64,000 nt of DNA from Alcaligenes endophyticus (GTDB lineage: Bacteria > Pseudomonadota > Gammaproteobacteria > Burkholderiales > Burkholderiaceae_B). The notes below the pieces were generated by a model. It saw nothing but the letters and a program-made list of their open reading frames with translations, made no database searches and was not told where the DNA came from. A program made the translations under genes and the position numbers. The stretch is taken from positions 372,001-436,000 of the forward strand of contig NZ_JAPKND010000002.1 of the NCBI RefSeq assembly GCF_026344035.1, read 5' to 3'. Every line of letters begins with the position of its first letter. The stretch's first letter is position 1. Of this stretch, positions 58,882 to 64,000 are shown piece by piece.

Positions 58882-58970
58882 TTTGTTTCTCGTCATTCCT
58901 TGTTCACCCACTTAAGGGCAATCTTTTGGGGCTGTCGTGTGGTTTCAGTGAAACCCGCAAGTAAATGTGG

Positions 58971-58993
58971 CTTATGTTGTTTTTCAACATAAG
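58971..58993. promoter_or_regulatory. Perfect inverted repeat upstream of the Phd-DUF772 gene
   Basis: CTTATGTTG and CAACATAAG (9-base arms) flank TTTTT, ending about 90 bases before the start of the Phd-like gene. Since Phd-type proteins bind palindromes in their own promoters, this is a candidate operator. A hairpin terminator for the plus strand is another reading, but no plus-strand gene precedes it. Confidence 0.4.
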
Positions 58994-59042
58994 GTTGTCT
59001 TTTTCTTGCATTGTTCTGGATGATTAACACTAGGAGGTTTTT

Positions 59043-59144
59043 TTGTTTGTTAAATCATCTCTCTACTTTAAATTAATTAAATTACTTTATGGTGAAATCA
59101 AATCCCCATTTCTAGAATATTTTGATTTTTATTTTTGTTGTTAA
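59043..59144 (+). CDS. Possible 33-residue peptide (low confidence)
   Basis: A perfect Shine-Dalgarno sequence AGGAGG (59032-59037) lies 5 bases before a TTG that opens a 33-codon frame ending in TAA at 59144. The peptide would be rich in Phe, Tyr, Leu and Lys and end in two cysteines. It is not recognised, and the AT-rich composition makes short frames common. The only real support is the exact ribosome site and its spacing. Confidence 0.15.
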   Translation: MFVKSSLYFKLIKLLYGEIKSPFLEYFDFYFCC

Positions 59145-59372
59145 GTGAATTTTGATTTATTTTTTTACTTTGCTTTTGGTTTTGTTTAGGTGTAAAGCGT
59201 TATTTTTTAAAATCATGTTTTATGCGGCTTTCACACGCTTTTTTGTTTTTGTTTGGTGTTGTTTATAGCGTTATTTATTCGATTCCTGTGCTGTTCTTGG
59301 TTGTTCTATGTTTCAGTAATGTGAATCGCACTCGGGGAAACTGTCATATAAGCTCATTTAACGACTAAATAA

Positions 59373-59828
59373 TTAATTTGTGAGTTGATCTTTTGATACG
59401 CTCCGTAGCAACACTCCCTCTTGGATAGTGGTCGGCTCTAAGCTGATGGTATAGCTACGCTGGTGATGCGTGATAGTGATGGCATGGGGGGCGATCTGGC
59501 TTAAGCGTAGCTCAGGAGCCAGTAGGTCGCCCGCTGTATAGGCTTGTGACGCTTGGTTATTTACGCGCACCAAGGCAACCTCATTGCCAGAGTGATGAAT
59601 AATGCCTAGTAACTCTATATTAAGTTGTATATCGCCAGGCTCCAACCAGCGTGTCATGTGTTGGCTTGTTGAGTCACTGTTAAAAATGATGGGTTTAGTA
59701 ATGCTAACGGAAGCTTCGTATGGCTGGAAAAAATCCATATAACAGTAGATGGCGCTTATTGCTGCGAGTAATACTCCTAAAGTATGAGTAGATGCTTTTT
59801 TGCTTATCCAAGGGGACGATCTGTTCAT
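59373..59828 (-). CDS. gspC: Type II secretion GspC-like protein
   Basis: 151 residues. One N-terminal membrane segment (about 14-32) and a periplasmic HR-type domain (IELLGIIHHSGNEVALVRVNNQASQAYTAGDLL...LRLSQIAPHAITI), the part of GspC that contacts the secretin. No PDZ domain follows, so it is a short form. GGAG precedes the ATG. It is divergent from gspHIJ, with the 204-base gap between holding a candidate promoter. No other T2SS core gene is next to it. GspN-like assignment is possible. Confidence 0.72.
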   Translation of the reverse strand: MNRSSPWISKKASTHTLGVLLAAISAIYCYMDFFQPYEASVSITKPIIFNSDSTSQHMTRWLEPGDIQLNIELLGIIHHSGNEVALVRVNNQASQAYTAGDLLAPELRLSQIAPHAITITHHQRSYTISLEPTTIQEGVLLRSVSKDQLTN

Positions 59829-59910
59829 GGCATATGCTCCGGGTATACAGCTATAGAAGTAAAAGCTTAGAGGACTAAGTGATTAGTGCACGTGCGTTTC
59901 AATGGGGGTC

Positions 59911-59939
59911 ATTACTTCGCCATATATGGCTTTTATAAT
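59911..59939 (+). promoter_or_regulatory. Candidate promoter with palindrome upstream of gspHIJ
   Basis: TATAAT (59934-59939) follows a 12-base palindrome GCCATATATGGC (59919-59930) that lies where the spacer to a weak -35 (ATTACT) would be. The location between gspC and gspH suits a promoter or an operator within it. Confidence 0.35.
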
Positions 59940-60032
59940 CAAATAAGCAACCCATCTTAAATCTGTCGTTGATATACCCTATTTTTCATCGTGCTTGTTG
60001 CGTCGGTATGAAAAAGGTCTTTTGGAGCCTTT

Positions 60033-60518
60033 ATGCAAAAACCGTCTACTCAGCTAGGATTTTCATTAATTGAAGTAATGCTAGTATTAGTTTTACTGGG
60101 TATTGCTACGGCGGTAATTAGCGTGGCGGTGCAGCCTCACCCAGGTGCCTTATTGCGGCACGAAGCTGAAGCCCTCGCGCAGCGCCTAGCCGCAGCTCAG
60201 TCAGAAGTACGCGTAGATGGTCGATTGGTGGTCTGGCAGGCTGACCCGCAGGGCTACTTCTTCAGTCGGGTGCGTTGGTTACAGAACGATCACCAAGAAA
60301 TGCCCGTCATGAGTACCCACGGTGATCTAGATAATTTCGAGCATCATGAGCTTTTACGGCCGCGATCTTGGTCGTTGCAAGGGGTGCAGGTACAGTCGAT
60401 AAGCCCTTTACTGTTGCATGACGAATGGTTTTCGTCTGCGTGGAAAATTGAGTTGCATCACGAAGGACATCAGGTGACGATCAGTCGTGATGCTCGTGGA
60501 CAGTTTGGGGTGGAATAA
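60033..60518 (+). CDS. gspH: Type II secretion minor pseudopilin GspH
   Basis: 161 residues. A 9-residue leader ends in Gly before FSLIEVMLVLVLLGIATAVI, the prepilin-peptidase motif with Glu at position 5 and the hydrophobic helix. The rest is a globular pseudopilin domain with little else conserved, typical of GspH. It starts the gspHIJ unit, with the gspI start codon touching its stop. No gspG precedes it. Confidence 0.78.
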   Translation: MQKPSTQLGFSLIEVMLVLVLLGIATAVISVAVQPHPGALLRHEAEALAQRLAAAQSEVRVDGRLVVWQADPQGYFFSRVRWLQNDHQEMPVMSTHGDLDNFEHHELLRPRSWSLQGVQVQSISPLLLHDEWFSSAWKIELHHEGHQVTISRDARGQFGVE

Positions 60519-60917
60519 ATGCAAGGTTTCACTACTACGCTGGGCTGTCGTAGCAAGCAAACGGGGTTTACGCTCGTGGAAGTATTAGTGGCATTGGCTA
60601 TCGTCAGTGTCGCTCTGGCTGCTTTTGTACGCCTAAGCTCCCAGTCAATTCAAAGCCAGCAATTATTGGAACAAGCTCAGTGGGCGTGGCTAGCGGCAGA
60701 TAATAGCGCAGCCGAATTAGCACTGGGTAAAGTCCCCGAGCTCGGTATGCATCAGTTTTCTTGCCCGCAAGATAGCTATGAGTTTATTTGCCGCGTGCTG
60801 GTCAGAGAGAGCGGCGGTGATTTACGTGCGGTCACTGTGCAGGTATATGCTGATGTTCATAGTGAGCATCGTTTAGCTAGTTTAACCACTCTCGTATTAC
60901 CTCATTCGTTTCCTTAG
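60519..60917 (+). CDS. gspI: Type II secretion minor pseudopilin GspI
   Basis: 132 residues. A 16-residue leader ends in Gly before FTLVEVLVALAIVSVALAAF, then a short domain (LAADNSAAELALG) with the cysteines CPQDSYEFICRV. The size and the ALAIVSVALAAFV helix are typical of GspI, which starts the pseudopilus tip complex with GspJ and GspK. The start directly follows the gspH stop; gspJ follows after 8 bases. Confidence 0.82.
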   Translation: MQGFTTTLGCRSKQTGFTLVEVLVALAIVSVALAAFVRLSSQSIQSQQLLEQAQWAWLAADNSAAELALGKVPELGMHQFSCPQDSYEFICRVLVRESGGDLRAVTVQVYADVHSEHRLASLTTLVLPHSFP

Positions 60918-60925
60918 GTGACAAC

Positions 60926-61579
60926 ATGGATACAGCACACCTATGTAAGCGGCAAACTGGCTTTAGCTTAATTGAGATCATGGTCGTGATCACCATCATG
61001 GCATTGATCAGTGTTATGGCTTGGCAGGGGATAGACAGTATGCAGCGCAGTCAAAGCATATTGCAGCAACGGGCAGATGACCAAACTCAGGTATTGCGTG
61101 CCTTGCAACAGTTTGAGCGAGATTGGGCGTGGGGGACTCGTGTAGAGTTAGCGCAAGATGCTGGCTGGTATCTCGGGCCGGAAATGGCCCCGAAGGATAA
61201 GTTCATGTTATTGCCCGCCTCAATTCTCCTTGGGTCGGCTAAAGTGCCTCGCACTATAGAGTGGGTGCGTGCTGCGCCCGCCGCGCCTGGTCAGTGGTTA
61301 CGTGTACGCTGGTGGCTGAAAGATCACACTTTATATCGTAGCGTTGGGTTCAGTGCAGCCTATTATCCCTTGGTGGCGCCTAACGAAGAGCAAGCGGTGC
61401 CAGTGCTTGAGGGAGTGAGGTCATTTAGGGTTAGGGCTTGGGAGCCCGGATATGGATGGCGAGAGGTGCCGCATTCTGCTTCTGTGACGCAGCAGGCTAC
61501 CGGCATAGAACTTAGTGTCACGCGTGTCACCCAGACAGGTCGGGCACTGACGTATAGACGAGTTTTTCCATTCGTATAG
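60926..61579 (+). CDS. gspJ: Type II secretion minor pseudopilin GspJ
   Basis: 217 residues. A 12-residue leader ends in Gly before FSLIEIMVVITIMALISVMA, then the characteristic GspJ pattern (QQFERDWAWGTRVE, later RWWLKDHTLYRSV, FRVRAWEPGYGWREV, GIELSVTRV). It would bind GspI and GspK at the pseudopilus tip. gspK does not follow; a terminator-like hairpin and unrelated genes come next. Confidence 0.83.
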   Translation: MDTAHLCKRQTGFSLIEIMVVITIMALISVMAWQGIDSMQRSQSILQQRADDQTQVLRALQQFERDWAWGTRVELAQDAGWYLGPEMAPKDKFMLLPASILLGSAKVPRTIEWVRAAPAAPGQWLRVRWWLKDHTLYRSVGFSAAYYPLVAPNEEQAVPVLEGVRSFRVRAWEPGYGWREVPHSASVTQQATGIELSVTRVTQTGRALTYRRVFPFV

Positions 61580-61591
61580 TACGTAGAGAAC

Positions 61592-61630
61592 AAAAATGCC
61601 TCGATGCTAATTAACGCATACGAGGCATTT
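61592..61630 (-). terminator. Terminator of the 82-residue gene, also near gspJ
   Basis: AAATGCCTCG (61594-61603) and CGAGGCATTT (61621-61630) form a 10-bp stem, extended inside by ATGC/GCAT. On the minus strand it is followed by TTTTTG, so it best fits the small minus-strand gene. It may also help end gspHIJ. Confidence 0.75.
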
Positions 61631-61659
61631 CTGGGTGCTATGTTTTTGTGTGGCGCAGA

Positions 61660-61908
61660 CTAATCCAGTTGGGCCTTTGCCTGAGCCTTAAGCTGTGCCC
61701 ATTGTGTTGGGTCGCTTTTTAGTTGAGCGGCGTACTGTAAGCCGAGTTCTTGCAACTGCAATGCGGCGTCTGTGTCTATCTCTACGTCCAGTTCACGTTC
61801 TGCATACCGAACAATAGCGTCCTCATCGTTCAACAGCGCTACCTTTTGGTCAAGCGAAAGGGAGCCGGAGCTTAAAATACTATCAAGAATATCAAATAAT
61901 GATCGCAT
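61660..61908 (-). CDS. Hypothetical small acidic protein, 82 residues
   Basis: Not recognised. Acidic and helical (many Asp, Glu, Leu and Gln), no signal peptide or membrane segment, with a ribosome site AGAGG before the ATG and a terminator after the stop. It lies between gspJ (convergent) and the Ivy-like gene (same strand, 56 bases upstream). Confidence 0.6.
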   Translation of the reverse strand: MRSLFDILDSILSSGSLSLDQKVALLNDEDAIVRYAERELDVEIDTDAALQLQELGLQYAAQLKSDPTQWAQLKAQAKAQLD

Positions 61909-61964
61909 AACTTAGCCTCTAAAGTGGTGGGTGAGTGGGCTAGCGTGGACGAAGAACCTAACGT

Positions 61965-62390
61965 TTAAAACAAATACTTAGCCAATATGCGGATGTGGTC
62001 TAAGTCTGTGTTGCCTAGCCATTGTATGGTCGTGTTGCTGGCTATGTCGCTCGATGAGTAATCAGTCGTAACGAAAGCACCTGCGGAAATTTGTTTTTTA
62101 TCGGGGTTGTACAGCACGACATAGCTTTCGGCAGGGCAGTTGTGGGGTTTGCAGCCGCTAAATACTTGGTAGCGCGTGCCGTCCAGTTCAGCCTCTTGTG
62201 CTGGCGTTGTGGTGCCGTATTCTTTTACCCATGGTGCGTCTTTGGCGATAGAGTTTGTAATGCGCGCAAACTCAGCCTTTAGAGCAGCGTCAGTAGTGAC
62301 TGCTTCGGGCAGATAAACGGATTCTTGTGCATAGCTGCTACCCATGGAAACAGCCAAGGCAAGGGCGGCAAGAGTATATTTGCTGAACAT
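61965..62390 (-). CDS. Inhibitor of vertebrate lysozyme (Ivy) family protein
   Basis: 141 residues with a signal peptide (cleavage near SSYA-Q at 21/22) and a mature part that carries CKPHNC at residues 80-85, the cysteine-bounded loop that Ivy proteins insert into the active site of C-type lysozyme. The surrounding RYQVFSGCKPHNCPAESYVVLYNP fits the family. It should act in the periplasm, protecting peptidoglycan from host or predator lysozyme. AAGGAAA precedes the ATG. It is probably independent of its neighbours. Confidence 0.85.
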   Translation of the reverse strand: MFSKYTLAALALAVSMGSSYAQESVYLPEAVTTDAALKAEFARITNSIAKDAPWVKEYGTTTPAQEAELDGTRYQVFSGCKPHNCPAESYVVLYNPDKKQISAGAFVTTDYSSSDIASNTTIQWLGNTDLDHIRILAKYLF

Positions 62391-62524
62391 TGAATTTCCT
62401 TAGGAAAAATGTGTCGTTACTAAAGCATAACAAGCTTATGTGGCATTGAGTGCAAGTTTCTGTTCAAGCAGCGGGAGTCTTAACGTTGTTTATACTTGGT
62501 GATCCCGTATTCGCCCGCTAAGGA

Positions 62525-62555
62525 CTTCTGCCTTCGCTGACAGCGAAAGCAGAAG
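62525..62555. other. Strong hairpin between the permease and Ivy-like genes
   Basis: CTTCTGC/GCAGAAG and TTCGCT/AGCGAA arms form a nearly continuous 13-bp stem with one mismatch and a GAC loop, 10 bases past the permease stop. It lacks a T run on either strand, so it may stabilise the mRNA end or act in Rho-dependent termination. Confidence 0.6.
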
Positions 62556-62564
62556 CTCAAATCA

Positions 62565-64000
62565 TTATGACAAGCCTTGGCGGCGCTTGTAATAATTGCC
62601 GATATACATGGCCAGTAGCACTAGTACAGTCGAGATCAAAATCATAATGATCCCTAAGGCTGATAGCTTGCCCCATAAGCCGTCTTCAGCGAAGCTTAAG
62701 ATTTGTACGGCGAGCACTTCTGTCCCTGGGCGTGAAAGCACGACAGAAACAGTCAGTTCGCGTATGTACATGGTTGCCATTAGTATCCATGCTGACACAA
62801 CACCAGGAATCAGGAGCGGTACGATAATGCGCCGCATCGTCGTTAAGGAGCTTGCACCAGAAACTTGGGATGACTCCTCCAGATGTGAGTGTATTTGCAC
62901 GAAAGCCGCTGATAAGGGGCGTATGCCATAAGGCAGATAGGCGGCAATGTAAGCAAGCAGTAAAGCGGTCAGGGTTGCATACAAGGGGGTTTGCACAAAG
63001 AACCACATAAAGCCTATGCCGATCACAATACCGGGGAAGGAAAATGACAGGAAACTTAACGTGTCCAAAAGGCCTGCCGCACGGGTTTTTAGCTTGACGA
63101 CTACATAGGCGACAAACAGCGACAGGATTACCCCTAAGGTTGCTCCTACAATAGCTAGGTACAAGCTATTGCGCATGGCCAGTTGTGATAGCGGATCTTG
63201 GATGACGTCTATCCAGTGTGCCCAACTCATCATGGAAAATGCTTTCGCACTAGGTACCATGGAGTAGGGAATTAGAGACGTATAAAACAAGACGGCCACT
63301 GGCAGGACTATCATTAGCAGGCTTAACACCCCGACGATAATGAATAGAGGAAGTTTGGCTTTATTCAATTCAATCAAAGTGGGTTTAAAGCCACGGCTTG
63401 AAATCGTCACGTATTTACCGCTTTCCGCAGTCAGGTACCGATACAGTACGATAAGCCCTATCGACGCCGATAGTACGCTCATGCCTAGTGCGGCAGCTTT
63501 GCCGTAATCCGGGGCAAATCCCGTTGAGATCATTTCGTACAAATAGGTCGCTAAAACATCGACGCGTCCAGGTGTACCTAACACACGTGGCACGGCGTAT
63601 GAGGCCAAGCTGCGTACGATAGCCAGAATAAAAGCGGCTAAAATAGCGGGTCGTAATACGGGTAAGGTGATGCGTACCAAAGTACGCCACACGCTGGCGC
63701 CAAACACGCGCGAAGACTCTTCCAACGAGACATCAAAAGAGGCCATAGCAGGCGCAATAATCAGGTAGGCGATAGGCATGTTGAGCAAGCCTTCCACTAA
63801 TATCATGCCCCACAAGGAGTAGATATTGAAGGGGGCCTCTTCTAGCCCAAAGCCACTTTGCAGCATCATATTCAGCAAACCGTTCGATGGGTTCAGCAGC
63901 AAGGCCCAACTGACTGAAAACAGTAAGTGCGGAATCATCATGGGTACGATAGAAAGCACCGTAAACATGCCTTTTAAGGGCATGTTAGTACGGGTGTTCA
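62565..64000 (-). CDS. Iron-type ABC transporter permease, fused double module (5' end cut by window)
   Basis: At least 477 residues visible; the frame stays open to the right edge (residues before the ATG at 63983 also fit the family), so the N-terminus is outside. About ten or more hydrophobic segments and two EAA-type cytoplasmic loops (EESSRVFGASVWRTLVRITLP and EESSQVSGASSLTTMRRIIVP) show two fused BPD_transp_1 modules, as in FbpB/SfuB-type iron(III) and related transporters. The substrate could be iron(III) or another small ion or solute; the ATPase and binding protein are expected upstream of the window edge. Confidence 0.85.
   Translation of the reverse strand, partial: NTRTNMPLKGMFTVLSIVPMMIPHLLFSVSWALLLNPSNGLLNMMLQSGFGLEEAPFNIYSLWGMILVEGLLNMPIAYLIIAPAMASFDVSLEESSRVFGASVWRTLVRITLPVLRPAILAAFILAIVRSLASYAVPRVLGTPGRVDVLATYLYEMISTGFAPDYGKAAALGMSVLSASIGLIVLYRYLTAESGKYVTISSRGFKPTLIELNKAKLPLFIIVGVLSLLMIVLPVAVLFYTSLIPYSMVPSAKAFSMMSWAHWIDVIQDPLSQLAMRNSLYLAIVGATLGVILSLFVAYVVVKLKTRAAGLLDTLSFLSFSFPGIVIGIGFMWFFVQTPLYATLTALLLAYIAAYLPYGIRPLSAAFVQIHSHLEESSQVSGASSLTTMRRIIVPLLIPGVVSAWILMATMYIRELTVSVVLSRPGTEVLAVQILSFAEDGLWGKLSALGIIMILISTVLVLLAMYIGNYYKRRQGLS

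Larger units (their letters stand above)
58912..59372. other. 461-base AT-rich non-coding stretch
   Basis: No gene is firmly supported. It is T-rich on the plus strand, holds an inverted repeat at 58971-58993 and a possible 33-codon frame described separately. The rest shows no recognisable promoter, RNA or protein pattern. Confidence 0.5.

Noticed and set aside
58252-58911. Complete toxin-antitoxin system
   Set aside because: The N-terminus is antitoxin-like, but no adjacent RelE, Doc, PIN or other toxin-like gene is visible on either strand.
58252-59372. Insertion sequence
   Set aside because: The DUF772-like part suggests one, but no DDE domain, terminal inverted repeats or target-site duplication could be found; the 9-base inverted repeat at 58971 has a 5-base spacer and is local.
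60033-61579. Type IV pilus minor pilin cluster (fimT/pilV/pilW type)
   Set aside because: The three proteins fit GspH, GspI and GspJ better in size, leader and domain pattern (short GspI with its Cys pair, GspJ with FERDW), and the divergent gene is GspC-like.

Overview
The window reads as chromosomal DNA of a betaproteobacterium in Burkholderiales, most likely the family Alcaligenaceae. The grounds are gene order and protein character: argG / argF / DUF3579 / rpsT / murJ, then adk-kdsB-trm112-lpxK-exbD-exbB, xseA-sodB, cspA-type / clpS-clpA, and ribF-ileS-lspA-coaBC-dut. Base composition looks moderate and no genus is claimed. No rRNA, tRNA, CRISPR array, complete insertion sequence or prophage was seen. 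Both edges cut a gene: a phospholipase D family protein at the left and an iron-type ABC permease at the right.

Layout. 0-13 kb holds mixed functions: a PLD-family enzyme, a SAM methyltransferase, a divergent AraC regulator / MFS exporter pair resembling nimR/nimT, a META-DUF4377 lipoprotein, an orphan amino-acid-type binding protein, an ExoX-like nuclease, a MASE1-like diguanylate cyclase, a MOSC protein, small proteins of unknown role, an unusual DUF454-Nudix fusion and an AhpD-like protein. 13-24 kb is core: arginine synthesis (argG, argF), rpsT, the lipid II flippase murJ, adenylate kinase, and Kdo/lipid A genes (kdsB, lpxK) with an ExbB/ExbD motor pair. 24-35 kb runs mainly on the plus strand: xseA, sodB, a thiolase, clpS-clpA and pqiABC. 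35-40 kb holds putA and a second orphan binding protein. 40-46 kb is a minus-strand block (dut, coaBC, lspA, ileS, ribF). 46-52 kb is a plus block (purN, an RsmB-type methyltransferase, a desaturase, uvrD). 52-57 kb is minus (ABC-F ATPase, prmB, dapE, dapD).

57-64 kb is the accessory part. It is AT-rich, with long non-coding stretches and short unrecognised proteins. It contains a protein that joins a Phd/YefM antitoxin-like N-terminus to the N-terminal (DUF772) domain of IS5-type transposases with no catalytic domain, a minimal type II secretion set (gspC divergent from gspHIJ, with gspD, E, F, G, K, L and M absent here), an Ivy-type lysozyme inhibitor and an ABC permease.

Functional themes: arginine, lysine/peptidoglycan and pantothenate biosynthesis; envelope building (lipid A, lipid II, PqiABC lipid transport, lipoprotein signal peptidase); protein quality control (ClpAS); DNA repair (UvrD, ExoVII, ExoX-like, dUTPase); and proline catabolism. 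The observations most worth checking are the Phd-DUF772 chimera with its adjacent inverted repeat and possible mini-ORF, the pared-down T2SS set, the DUF454-Nudix fusion, two DnaA-box clusters, a 33-34 bp repeat array at 10.2 kb and a perfect 14-bp-arm palindrome upstream of putA.
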